A stretch of 58,262 nt of DNA from contig CAYTPC010000037.1 of NCBI GenBank assembly GCA_964439605.1, positions 1 through 58,262 of the forward strand. The letters are read 5' to 3'. The notes under the pieces were generated by a model. That model was not told the origin of the DNA. It was given only the letters and a program-made list of their open reading frames with translations, and searched no databases. Shown here one piece after another: positions 16,773 through 25,430 of the stretch (positions are counted from its first letter, which is position 1; each line of letters starts with the position of its first letter). The position numbers and the translations under genes are program-made. This DNA comes from JAITWT01 sp964439605 (lineage in GTDB: Bacteria > Pseudomonadota > Gammaproteobacteria > Burkholderiales > Burkholderiaceae_C).

Positions 16773-18100
16773 GCGGCATCACCATCGGGCTGGCGGGCTT
16801 CGTCTTCATGCTGCTCCTGCTGACCTTGCGCGTGCACATCGGCATCGCGATGTTCGTGGCGGGGACGGCGATCTATCTGGTCATCAACAGTGGCGACATG
16901 AATGCGCTGCTGTTCACGATGAATGATTTGGCCTATGCGCGGCTGTCGAATTACAACCTTTCGGTCATTCCGCTGTGCATGCTGATGGGGCAGTTCGCCA
17001 CGCATGGCGGGCTGTCCAAATCGCTGTTCCGCGCGGCGGGCGCACTGATCGGGCATTGGCGCGGCGGATTGGCGATGTCGAGTTCGCTGGCCTGCATCGG
17101 CTTCGGCGCCATCAGCGGCTCTTCCCTTGCCACGGCCGCGACGATGGGGCAGGTGGCGCTGCCCGAGCTGTTGTCCAAAGGCTATTCGGGGCGCTTGGCC
17201 ACGGGTACGCTCGCGGCCAGCGGCACGCTGGGTATTCTGGTGCCGCCCTCGGTGCCGCTGGTGATTTATGCAGTGCTGACGCAGGAGTCGATCGGCAAGT
17301 TGTTCGCGGCGGCGGTGGTGCCGGGCATCATCGCGCTGTTTGGCTACTTCGCGGTGATCCGTTTCATCGTCATGCGCGATCCCGAGGCCGGCCCCGCCAG
17401 CGCCAAGGTGGGCTGGAAAGAGCGCGTCGTCGCCCAATTCAAGGTGTTGCCGGTGCTGGGCTTGTTTCTGCTGATCGTGGTGGGTATCTACGGCGGCTGG
17501 GCCAGCCCGACCGAGGCCACTTCCATCGGCGCGGCGGGTTGCGGGATCATGGCCTTTCTCTCGGGCGGTTTGCGCGGCAAGCAGTTCCTGACTTGCATCT
17601 ACAAGACGGCGATCGCCACGGCCATGATCTTTCTTGTGCTGCTGGGCGCGGACCTGCTCAATTCGGCGCTGGCGATCTCGCAGATGCCGGTGGAGTTGTC
17701 GGAATGGGTCAAAAACAGTGGCATGCCGCCGCTGCTGGTGCTCCTTGCGGTGCTTCTCATCTACATCCTGCTGGGCTGCGTGATGGATTCGCTGGCGATG
17801 CTGTTCCTGACCATCCCGATCTTCTATCCGATGGTGATGGGGCTGGACTTCTGGGGCATGACGCAGGTCGACAAGTCGGTGTGGTTCGGCATCCTGGTGC
17901 TGATGGTGGTCGAAATCGGGTTGGTGCATCCGCCCGTGGGCATGAACCTCTACATCATCAACAAGCTCGCCAAGCGCATCCCGATGAGTGAAACCGCCTG
18001 GGGCGTGGTGCCCTTCCTGGTTTCGGATTTCCTGCGCATCGCCTTGCTGGTGTTCTTCCCGATCATCCCGCTGTGGTTGGTGCACCTGAATGCACATTGA
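16769..18100 (+). CDS. dctM: TRAP transporter large permease (DctM family)
   Basis: Main transport subunit of the TRAP importer, driven by an ion gradient. The 443-residue protein has many hydrophobic segments and the DctM signatures GAISGSSLATAATMGQVALPEL, ILVPPSVPLVIYA and PVGMNLYIIN. Its ATG overlaps the dctQ stop. hpaG1 follows after 21 nt, so import and degradation genes are likely on one transcript. Confidence 0.93.
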   Translation: MSGITIGLAGFVFMLLLLTLRVHIGIAMFVAGTAIYLVINSGDMNALLFTMNDLAYARLSNYNLSVIPLCMLMGQFATHGGLSKSLFRAAGALIGHWRGGLAMSSSLACIGFGAISGSSLATAATMGQVALPELLSKGYSGRLATGTLAASGTLGILVPPSVPLVIYAVLTQESIGKLFAAAVVPGIIALFGYFAVIRFIVMRDPEAGPASAKVGWKERVVAQFKVLPVLGLFLLIVVGIYGGWASPTEATSIGAAGCGIMAFLSGGLRGKQFLTCIYKTAIATAMIFLVLLGADLLNSALAISQMPVELSEWVKNSGMPPLLVLLAVLLIYILLGCVMDSLAMLFLTIPIFYPMVMGLDFWGMTQVDKSVWFGILVLMVVEIGLVHPPVGMNLYIINKLAKRIPMSETAWGVVPFLVSDFLRIALLVFFPIIPLWLVHLNAH

Positions 18101-18121
18101 ATCTAGGAAACGGCAGTAGTC

Positions 18122-18751
18122 ATGATTTACGGTGTCATCCTCAATGACGCAGCATCGCTGCGCCGCATTGGCCCGCTCGATGGGGCGCCTTACAAGGGCG
18201 CGCCCAAGGCGCCGGTGCTCTACATCAAACCGGCCAACACGGTAGCGTCCAACGGCGCCGTGGTGAGGCTGCCTGCGGGTTCGTCCAGCGTGGAAATCGG
18301 CACGACGGTGGGCGTGGTGTTCGGGCGCGACGTGTCGCGCATTGCGCCAGCCGAAGTGCAAGGCGCGATCGAGGGCTACGTGCTCGCAGCCGATCTGAGC
18401 CTGCCGCACGCCAGCTATTACCGTCCGGCGATTCGCGAGAAGTGTTTCGACGGCGCCTGCCCGCTCGGCTCCATTACGCCGGCGCAGGCGGTGGGCGATG
18501 TGCGCGAACTGACGCTGCACACATGGGTTGACGGCGAGCGCGTGGAAAGCCGCAGCCTCGCTGAATTGGTGCGTGACGTGCCCACGCTGGTGGCTGAGGT
18601 CTCCGCGTTCATGACCTTGCAACGCGGCGACATCCTGCTGGTCGGTGTGTGCTGGCAGGCCGCGCAGGCGGGCGTCGGCGCGCGGGTGCGTGTCGAGGCC
18701 GATCGGCTCGGCGCCGTGGAATTCCAGCTCGCCGAATCGCCGGAGGTTTAA
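18122..18751 (+). CDS. hpaG1: Homoprotocatechuate pathway FAH-fold protein, HpaG N-terminal type (OPET decarboxylase half)
   Basis: Corresponds to the N-terminal half of enterobacterial HpaG, which decarboxylates and isomerises the tricarboxylate intermediate. Here the halves are separate genes (209 and 256 residues). SLPHASYYRPAIREKCFDGACPLG fits the family. The position of the usual E-x-E metal motif reads VEIGTTVGVV, so one of the expected acidic residues is not obvious. A sequence GGAAACGGCAGT resembling the dispersed repeat lies just before the start (18106-18117). Confidence 0.88.
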   Translation: MIYGVILNDAASLRRIGPLDGAPYKGAPKAPVLYIKPANTVASNGAVVRLPAGSSSVEIGTTVGVVFGRDVSRIAPAEVQGAIEGYVLAADLSLPHASYYRPAIREKCFDGACPLGSITPAQAVGDVRELTLHTWVDGERVESRSLAELVRDVPTLVAEVSAFMTLQRGDILLVGVCWQAAQAGVGARVRVEADRLGAVEFQLAESPEV

Positions 18752-18753
18752 AC

Positions 18754-19524
18754 ATGAAATACGCGCGCATCGTCTGGCAAGGTGCAATCCACCAAGTCAC
18801 GCCCGCCGAATCGGGGCGGGTACGCCTGCCCAATGGCCGCACGCTGGCCGAATCCGAGGTGGTGTGGTTGCCGCCCGTGGAGGCCAACACCGTGTTCGCG
18901 CTGGGGCTGAATTACGCCGACCACGCGAAAGAACTCGCCTTCAAGGCGCCTGAGCAGCCGCTGGTGTTTCTCAAGGGGCACAACACCCTGATCGGTCATC
19001 GCGCCTGCACGCGCCGTCCGGCGGACGCCACGTTCATGCATTACGAATGTGAATTGGCGGTGGTGATCGGGAAAAGCGGCTACCGCGTTCCGAAAGCGCG
19101 CGCGATGGACATCGTTGCCGGTTACACCGTCGCCAATGACTACGCGATCCGCGATTACCTCGAAAACTACTACCGGCCCAATCTGCGCGTGAAGAACCGC
19201 GACGGCTGCACGCCGATGGGGCCGTGGCTCGTCGATCGCGACGACATCGCCGACCCCAAGAAGCTGGCGCTGACCACGCGCGTCAACGGCAAGGTCACGC
19301 AGTCGGGCACGACGGCCGACATGATTTTCGACATACCGACGCTGATCGAGTACCTGTCGTCGTTCATGACGCTTTCGCCTGGCGACGTGATTTTGACGGG
19401 TACGCCCGAAGGGCTGGCCGACGTGAAGGCTGGCGATGTGGTCGAAACCGAAATCGAAGGCATCGGCTGTCTGGTCAACACCATCGTTGACGACGAGACG
19501 TTTTTTGCCGATACCGGATGCTGA
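18754..19524 (+). CDS. hpaG2: 2-hydroxyhepta-2,4-diene-1,7-dioate isomerase, HpaG C-terminal type
   Basis: Fumarylacetoacetase-fold isomerase/decarboxylase of homoprotocatechuate breakdown, 256 residues. Metal motif YECELAVVIGKSG and the following AGYTVANDYAIRDYLENY with DGCTPMGPW are intact, as is the closing LTGTPEGLADVKAGD. ATG at 18754, two bases after the hpaG1 stop, preceded by CGGAGG. An open frame from 18649 runs inside hpaG1 and is not used. Confidence 0.92.
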   Translation: MKYARIVWQGAIHQVTPAESGRVRLPNGRTLAESEVVWLPPVEANTVFALGLNYADHAKELAFKAPEQPLVFLKGHNTLIGHRACTRRPADATFMHYECELAVVIGKSGYRVPKARAMDIVAGYTVANDYAIRDYLENYYRPNLRVKNRDGCTPMGPWLVDRDDIADPKKLALTTRVNGKVTQSGTTADMIFDIPTLIEYLSSFMTLSPGDVILTGTPEGLADVKAGDVVETEIEGIGCLVNTIVDDETFFADTGC

Positions 19525-19541
19525 AGAACCAGGACAAACTC

Positions 19542-20996
19542 ATGATCAAACACCTCATCAACGGCAAGAAGGTCGAAAGCGCCGAGACCTTCGAGACGCT
19601 CAATCCCGCGACCGGTGAAGTGCTGGCGCAAGTGGCCAGCGGCAGCGCCGATGAAATCAGCGCCGCCGTTGCCGCCGCCAAAGCGGCTTTTCCGGGTTGG
19701 GCCGCAACACCCGCCAAGGAGCGCGCGCGCCTGATGCGCAAGGTCGGTGACCTGATCGCCAAGCACGTGCCCGAGCTTGCCGAGCTCGAAACCAAAGACT
19801 GCGGCCAGGTCATCAGCCAGACCGGAAAGGCGTTGATTCCGCGCGCGGCTGACAACTTCTACTACTTTGCCGAACTCGCACAGAGCCAGCACGGCGAGAC
19901 CTACGATTCCGACACCGGCCACCTGAATTACACGCTGTGGCAGCCCGTGGGCGTGTGTGCGCTGATTTCGCCGTGGAACGTGCCGTTCATGACGGCCACC
20001 TGGAAGACCGCGCCTTGCCTCGCGCTGGGCAATACGGCGGTGATGAAGATGTCCGAACTTTCGCCGTTGACGGCCGATCGGCTCGGTGAACTGATTCTCG
20101 AAGCGGGCGTGCCGCCCGGCGTGTTCAACGTGGTTCACGGTTTCGGCGCCACGGCGGGAGAGGCGCTGGCCGTGCATCCGGATGTGCGCGCGGTCTCGTT
20201 TACCGGCTCGACGGCGACGGGCAACCGCATCGTCAAGGCGGCGGGCCTGAAGAAGTTCTCGATGGAGCTGGGCGGCAAGTCGCCGTTCATCGTGTTCGGC
20301 GACGCCGATTACGAGCGCGCGCTCGACGCGGCCATCTTCATGATCTTCTCGAACAACGGGGAGCGCTGCACGGCGGGCTCGCGCATCCTGATCCAGGACA
20401 CGATCTACGACCGCTTCGTCGCCGATTTTGCCGCGCGCGCGCAGCGGCTGAGCGTTGGCGATCCGCTCGATCCCAACACCATCATCGGGCCGATGATCAG
20501 CCGCAGCCACTGGGAGAAGGTGACCGGCTACATCGAGCGGGGCCAGGAAGAAGGCGCCCGTCTGGTTTGCGGCGGTGGAGCTCCCGAGGTGCCTGCCCAT
20601 CTGAAGGGCGGCAACTGGGTCCAGCCGACGGTGTTTGCCGATGTCGACAACAAGATGAAGATTGCGCAGGACGAAATTTTTGGCCCCGTGCCCTGCCTGA
20701 TCCGCTTCAAGACCGAGGAAGAGGCGATCCGCATCGCCAACGACACGGTGTACGGCCTGTCGTCCTACCTCTGGACCGAGAGCACGGGCCGTGCGTTGCG
20801 TTTGGCCAAGGCTATCGAGGCGGGTATGACTTTCGTCAACAGCCAGAACGTGCGCGACCTGCGGCAGCCTTTTGGCGGCGTCAAGGCCTCAGGCACCGGC
20901 CGCGAAGGCAATCACTACAGCTACGAAGTTTTTTGTGAAGCCAAGAACGTTGCCGTTTCCTACGGCACCCACGCAATTCCGCGCTGGGGTGTTTGA
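19542..20996 (+). CDS. hpaE: 5-carboxymethyl-2-hydroxymuconate semialdehyde dehydrogenase
   Basis: NAD-dependent aldehyde dehydrogenase that oxidises the ring-cleavage product of HpaD. The 484-residue protein has PWNVPFM, SFTGSTATG, the active-site Glu in MELGGKSP and the nucleophile Cys in NNGERCTAGSR. The ATG at 19542 follows AGGA; an ATG at 19518 overlaps the hpaG2 stop and is an alternative. Order G-E-D-F-H-I is the same as in enterobacterial hpa clusters, which supports the specific assignment. Confidence 0.92.
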   Translation: MIKHLINGKKVESAETFETLNPATGEVLAQVASGSADEISAAVAAAKAAFPGWAATPAKERARLMRKVGDLIAKHVPELAELETKDCGQVISQTGKALIPRAADNFYYFAELAQSQHGETYDSDTGHLNYTLWQPVGVCALISPWNVPFMTATWKTAPCLALGNTAVMKMSELSPLTADRLGELILEAGVPPGVFNVVHGFGATAGEALAVHPDVRAVSFTGSTATGNRIVKAAGLKKFSMELGGKSPFIVFGDADYERALDAAIFMIFSNNGERCTAGSRILIQDTIYDRFVADFAARAQRLSVGDPLDPNTIIGPMISRSHWEKVTGYIERGQEEGARLVCGGGAPEVPAHLKGGNWVQPTVFADVDNKMKIAQDEIFGPVPCLIRFKTEEEAIRIANDTVYGLSSYLWTESTGRALRLAKAIEAGMTFVNSQNVRDLRQPFGGVKASGTGREGNHYSYEVFCEAKNVAVSYGTHAIPRWGV

Positions 20997-21033
20997 GGCC
21001 GTCATCTGAAGAGTGGAAGGAGTACAACACATC

Positions 21034-21885
21034 ATGGGTAAATTGGCATTGGCCGCGAAGGTCACACATGTTCCCTCTCTGTACCTGTCCGAAATGGACG
21101 GGCCGCACAAGGGGTGCCGGCAGGCGGCGATCGACGGTCACAAGGAAATTGGCCGGCGCTGCCGCGAACTGGGCGTGGACACCATCGTGGTGTTCGATAC
21201 GCACTGGCTCGTCAATTCGGGCTATCACATCAACTGCGCACCGCATTTCAAGGGCGTCTATACCAGCAACGAACTGCCGCATTTCATCAAGAACATGCCG
21301 TTCGAGTATGACGGCAACCCGCAGTTGGGCAAGCTGATGGCCGACGCGGCCACCGCGGCGGGCGTGCATACGCGCGCACACGATGCGACCACGCTGGAGA
21401 TCGAGTACGGCTCCTTGGTACCGATGCGCTACATGAACGAGGACCGGCATTTCAAGGTGGTGTCCATCGCGGCGCTGTGCACGGTGCACGACCTGGCTGA
21501 CAGCGCCAAGCTGGGCCAGGCGGTGCGCCAGGCCATCGAGACGCAATACGACGGCACGGTGGCGATTCTGGCCAGCGGCTCGCTGTCGCACCGCTTCGCG
21601 CAAAACGGCGTGGCCGAGCAGTACATGCACAAGCTCTGGAGTCCCTTCCTCGAAGAAATGGATCGCCGCGTGATCGAGATGTGGAAGGCCGGCGAGTGGA
21701 AGACCTTTACCGAGATGCTTCCCGAGTACGCCGTCAAATGCCACGGCGAAGGCAACATGCACGATACCGCGATGCTGCTGGGCGCGCTCGGCTGGGACCA
21801 GTACACGGGCCACGCCGAAATCATCACGCCGTATTTCGGCAGTTCGGGAACGGGGCAGATCAACGTGGTGCTGCCGGTTCAGTAA
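21034..21885 (+). CDS. hpaD: 3,4-dihydroxyphenylacetate 2,3-dioxygenase
   Basis: Extradiol (meta) ring cleavage of homoprotocatechuate. The 283-residue protein belongs to the LigB-like class, with histidines in VTHVPSL and DTHWLVNSG and the closing CHGEGNMHDTAMLLGALGW. The size and sequence match E. coli HpaD/HpcB rather than the catechol 2,3-dioxygenases that normally accompany phenol hydroxylases. RBS GGAAGGAG (21015-21022) serves the ATG at 21034. Confidence 0.93.
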   Translation: MGKLALAAKVTHVPSLYLSEMDGPHKGCRQAAIDGHKEIGRRCRELGVDTIVVFDTHWLVNSGYHINCAPHFKGVYTSNELPHFIKNMPFEYDGNPQLGKLMADAATAAGVHTRAHDATTLEIEYGSLVPMRYMNEDRHFKVVSIAALCTVHDLADSAKLGQAVRQAIETQYDGTVAILASGSLSHRFAQNGVAEQYMHKLWSPFLEEMDRRVIEMWKAGEWKTFTEMLPEYAVKCHGEGNMHDTAMLLGALGWDQYTGHAEIITPYFGSSGTGQINVVLPVQ

Positions 21886-21916
21886 ACCGGGCGCCGTTTT
21901 ACCGAGGACCAAGCGA

Positions 21917-22300
21917 ATGCCGCATCTGATCTACGAATACACCGACAACCTCAAGGCCGAGGGCGATATCCCCGGTCTGCTGCGCAAGACCAATCAGGTG
22001 CTGCTCGCGCAGGGCGGCGTGTTTCCGATCGGCGGCATCCGCTCGCGCGCCGTCTGCCTGGCTGACTATTGCGTGGCCGACGGCAGCGCCGACGACGCCT
22101 TCGTGCACCTGACTTTCAAGATGGGCGCGGGCCGCACGCCCGAGGAAAAACAGCGAGTTGGCGATGCACTGTTCGCCATGATGAAGGAACACTTCGCCAG
22201 CTTGTTCGCGCGCCGGGGATTGGCCTTGTCGATGGAAATCGCCGAGTTTTCCGAGGCCGGCACCTGGAAGCACAACAACATTCACGCGCGTTATCGCTGA
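21917..22300 (+). CDS. hpaF: 5-carboxymethyl-2-hydroxymuconate delta-isomerase
   Basis: Tautomerase-fold isomerase that follows HpaE. The 127-residue protein starts MPHLIYEYTDNL, giving the catalytic Pro at position 1 after Met removal. MEIAEFSEAGTWKHNNIH near the end is typical of CHMI. A GAGGA sequence precedes the ATG. Confidence 0.93.
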   Translation: MPHLIYEYTDNLKAEGDIPGLLRKTNQVLLAQGGVFPIGGIRSRAVCLADYCVADGSADDAFVHLTFKMGAGRTPEEKQRVGDALFAMMKEHFASLFARRGLALSMEIAEFSEAGTWKHNNIHARYR

Positions 22301-22373
22301 GCGGCGGAGCGCCGGCGCTGGCCGGGCGTTCTTCGCGCGCGCAGCTGTCAAAAAAACGAGAAACCAACACACG

Positions 22374-23177
22374 ATGCTAAGCACCGAGATTCATCAGAAA
22401 CTGGCGCGCCAGCTTCACGACGCCGAGAAGAGCCGTCAACAGATTCTTGCTCCCTCGCTGCAATTTCCGGACATAGACATTGATGACGCCTATGCGGTGC
22501 AACGGGCCTGGATCGACCTGAAATTGCAGGAAGGCCGCGTCGTGCGGGGCCACAAGATCGGGCTGACCTCGCGCGCGATGCAGCAGTCGTCCCAGATCAA
22601 CGAGCCCGACTACGGCACCTTGCTCGATGACATGGTGTTCGACGACGGCGGCGAAATTCCAAGCGAGCGCTTCATCGCGCCGATGGTGGAGGTGGAGCTG
22701 GCCTTCATCCTGGGCAAGCGGCTCGAAGGCGCGCAGAACACGCTGCTCGACGTGCTGTCGGCCACGGATTACGTGCTGCCGGCGCTCGAAATCATCGATG
22801 CCCGCTGCCATCGCATCGACCCGGAAACCAAGCGTCCGCGCAAGGTGTTCGACACCATTTCGGACAACGCCGCCAATGCCGGCATTGTGATGGGCGGGCG
22901 GCCGATCAAACCGCTGGATGTGGACCTGCGCTGGGTGGCGGCGCTGCTGTACCGCAACGGCGTGATCGAGGAAACCGGCGTTGCCGCCGGTGTGCTCAAC
23001 CATCCGGGCAACGGCATCGTCTGGCTGGCCAGGAAGTTCGCGCCGCACGGCGTGGCGCTCGAACCTGGGCAGGTCATCCTGGCCGGCTCTTTCACGCGGC
23101 CCGTTCCGGTTCGCGCGGGCGATACCTTCCATGCCGACTACGGTCCGCTGGGCAACATCACCTGCCATTTCGCTTGA
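22374..23177 (+). CDS. hpaH: 2-oxo-hept-4-ene-1,7-dioate hydratase
   Basis: Mg-dependent hydratase of the meta-cleavage pathway, 267 residues, related to MhpD. GHKIGLTSRAMQQ, the metal region PMVEVELAFILGKRL and ALEIIDARC are conserved. The 73-nt gap after hpaF and the weak RBS before the ATG are unusual in this tight operon, but no promoter is evident. Confidence 0.93.
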   Translation: MLSTEIHQKLARQLHDAEKSRQQILAPSLQFPDIDIDDAYAVQRAWIDLKLQEGRVVRGHKIGLTSRAMQQSSQINEPDYGTLLDDMVFDDGGEIPSERFIAPMVEVELAFILGKRLEGAQNTLLDVLSATDYVLPALEIIDARCHRIDPETKRPRKVFDTISDNAANAGIVMGGRPIKPLDVDLRWVAALLYRNGVIEETGVAAGVLNHPGNGIVWLARKFAPHGVALEPGQVILAGSFTRPVPVRAGDTFHADYGPLGNITCHFA

Positions 23178-23190
23178 AGGAAACCCACGC

Positions 23191-23967
23191 ATGCAAATGC
23201 CTCTCAATGAATTCAAGCGTGCCTTGCAGGCGGGCGAAACGCAGATTGGCGCCTTCCTCGGGCTGTGCGATCCCTACAGCGCTGAAGTGATGTCCACCGC
23301 TGGGCTTGACTGGCTGCTGATCGACGGCGAACACGCCGTCAATACGCCCGCCAGCGTGCTGCGGCAGTTGCAGGCGATGGCGCCCTACCCGGTGCGCCCG
23401 GTCGTGCGCACGCTCGACCATGACGCCGCGCGCATCAAACAGTACCTTGATGTGGGCGTGCAGAGCCTGCTGGTGCCGATGGTCGAATCAGCCGACGAGG
23501 CGCAAGCGCTGGTGCGTGCAATGCGCTATCCGCCGGCCGGCATTCGCGGCGTCGGCACGGGACTGGCGCGCGCGGCGCGCTGGAACGGGGTGAAAGACTA
23601 CTTCGCACAGGCCAACGAGCAGATGTGCCTGATCGTGCAGGTCGAATCGCGTGCCGGGCTGGATGCGTTGGACGCCATCCTTGCCGTGGACGGCGTGGAC
23701 GCGGTATTCATCGGTCCGTCTGATCTGGCGGCTTCGCTGGGCTATCTGGGCCAGCCGGGGCACCCCGAAGTCAAGGCCGCCGTGGCCGACGCCTTGGCGC
23801 GCATTCGTGCCTCAGGCAAGGGCGCCGGCGTATTTGCCACGGACACCGGATCGGCGGCGGCCTACCGCGCGAGCGGCGCATCGTTTCTCGTGGTCGGAGT
23901 GGACGTCTTGCTGCTGCGCAATGCGGCGATGCAGATGGCCGCCAGTTTTAAAGGCGCAGTGCAATGA
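23191..23967 (+). CDS. hpaI: 4-hydroxy-2-oxoheptane-1,7-dioate aldolase
   Basis: Class II (metal-dependent) aldolase that splits the C7 intermediate into pyruvate and succinic semialdehyde. The 258-residue protein shows the catalytic His in LIDGEHAVN, the Arg in PVVRTLDHD, and the metal ligands in VQVESRAGLDAL and FIGPSDLAASLG. GAAGGAAA precedes the ATG at 23191. Its stop overlaps the next gene by ATGA. Confidence 0.93.
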   Translation: MQMPLNEFKRALQAGETQIGAFLGLCDPYSAEVMSTAGLDWLLIDGEHAVNTPASVLRQLQAMAPYPVRPVVRTLDHDAARIKQYLDVGVQSLLVPMVESADEAQALVRAMRYPPAGIRGVGTGLARAARWNGVKDYFAQANEQMCLIVQVESRAGLDALDAILAVDGVDAVFIGPSDLAASLGYLGQPGHPEVKAAVADALARIRASGKGAGVFATDTGSAAAYRASGASFLVVGVDVLLLRNAAMQMAASFKGAVQ

Positions 23968-25430
23968 TGGATGCCATGCCCGTATTGAAAGATCCTGCGC
24001 TGCTCAAACAAGCGTGCGCGATTGGCGGCCAATGGGTTGCCGCGGACAGCGGCGAAACCATGGCGGTCACCAATCCGGCCACGGGCCAGGTGATCGCCAC
24101 CGTGCCGCGCTGCGGCGCGGCTGAAACCGAGCGCGCCATCGCCGCCGCGCACCAGGCGTTCATGACCTGGCGCGATACCACCGCCGCCGAGCGCGCGCGC
24201 ATTTTGCGCCGCTGGTTTGATCTTCTTCTCGCGCACCAGGACGATCTGGCCCGCCTCATGACGGCCGAGCAGGGCAAGCCGCTGGCCGAGGCCAAGGGCG
24301 AAATCGCCTATGCGGCGGCCTATGTCGAATGGTTCTCCGAGGAAGCGCGCCGCGCTTATGGCGACCTGATTCCCTCGCCCTCGCGCGACCGGCAGATCGT
24401 CGTCACGCGCGAGCCTGTGGGCGTGTGCGCGGCCATTACGCCGTGGAACTTTCCCGCAGCGATGATCACGCGCAAAGTTGCGCCCGCGCTGGCTGCCGGC
24501 TGCACCATCGTGCTCAAGCCTGCCGAGCAAACGCCCTTGTCCGCGCTCGCCCTGGCCGAGCTGGCCGAGCGCGCCGGGGTACCGGCCGGGGTGTTCAGCG
24601 TGGTGACCGGTGATCCTCGCGCGATCGGCGGCGTTCTGACTGCCAGTGCGCTGGTGCGCAAGCTCAGCTTCACCGGTTCGACCGCGGTGGGCCGCTTGCT
24701 GATGGCGCAGTGCGCGCCGACGGTCAAGAAACTCTCGCTGGAACTGGGCGGCAACGCCCCTTTCATCGTGTTCGACGATGCCGATCTGGATGCCGCCGTG
24801 GCCGGCGCCATGGCCTCTAAATATCGCAACACCGGCCAGACCTGCGTGTGCAGCAACCGCTTTCTGGTGCAGAAAGGGGTTTATGCGGCGTTCGCCGACA
24901 AACTCGCCGCCGCCGTTGCGAAACTTCCGGTCGGCAACGGCATGGACGAAGGGATCATGCAAGGTCCGCTGATCGATGAGGCAGCCCTGCGCAAGGTCGA
25001 AAGCCTGGTGGACGATGCCGTGCAAAAAGGGGCGCGCCCAGTATGCGGCGGACGCCGTCATGCGCTCGGCGGCACTTGGTACGAGCCCACGGTACTGACC
25101 GGCGTCGATGCCGGCATGGCTGTGGCGCGCGAGGAAATCTTCGGCCCGGTCGCGCCGCTGTTTCGTTTCGACACGGAGGCCGAAGCCATCGCCATGGCGA
25201 ACGACACCGAGTTCGGTCTCGCCGCCTATTTCTATTCGCGCGACCACGCCCGCGTCTGGCGCGTGTCGCGCCAGCTCGAATACGGCATGGTCGGTATCAA
25301 TACCGGGCTGATTTCGACAGAAGTAGCTCCTTTTGGCGGCATCAAATCATCGGGCACGGGCCGTGAAGGCTCCAAATACGGCCTTGATGACTACATGGAG
25401 ATGAAGTACCTCGCGCTGGCGGGGCTATGA
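23964..25430 (+). CDS. gabD: NAD(P)-dependent succinate-semialdehyde dehydrogenase
   Basis: Oxidises succinic semialdehyde, the HpaI product, to succinate. The 488-residue aldehyde dehydrogenase has PWNFPAAMITRK, SFTGSTAVG, LELGGNAPF and the catalytic Cys in NTGQTCVCSNRF. Translational coupling to hpaI by ATGA supports a dedicated role in finishing the pathway. The distinction from other aldehyde dehydrogenases rests on close GabD/Sad-like sequence and this context. Confidence 0.9.
   Translation: MMDAMPVLKDPALLKQACAIGGQWVAADSGETMAVTNPATGQVIATVPRCGAAETERAIAAAHQAFMTWRDTTAAERARILRRWFDLLLAHQDDLARLMTAEQGKPLAEAKGEIAYAAAYVEWFSEEARRAYGDLIPSPSRDRQIVVTREPVGVCAAITPWNFPAAMITRKVAPALAAGCTIVLKPAEQTPLSALALAELAERAGVPAGVFSVVTGDPRAIGGVLTASALVRKLSFTGSTAVGRLLMAQCAPTVKKLSLELGGNAPFIVFDDADLDAAVAGAMASKYRNTGQTCVCSNRFLVQKGVYAAFADKLAAAVAKLPVGNGMDEGIMQGPLIDEAALRKVESLVDDAVQKGARPVCGGRRHALGGTWYEPTVLTGVDAGMAVAREEIFGPVAPLFRFDTEAEAIAMANDTEFGLAAYFYSRDHARVWRVSRQLEYGMVGINTGLISTEVAPFGGIKSSGTGREGSKYGLDDYMEMKYLALAGL

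Noticed and set aside
18103..18118. Half copy of the dispersed repeat before hpaG1
   Set aside because: Only about 12 bases (GGAAACGGCAGT) match, with no partner arm. This could be chance or simply the ribosome-binding region.
16730..18787. 685-codon open frame antisense to dctM and hpaG1
   Set aside because: Same effect. The opposite strand carries clear DctM and HpaG sequence, and the antisense translation is low-complexity His/Arg/Gln.
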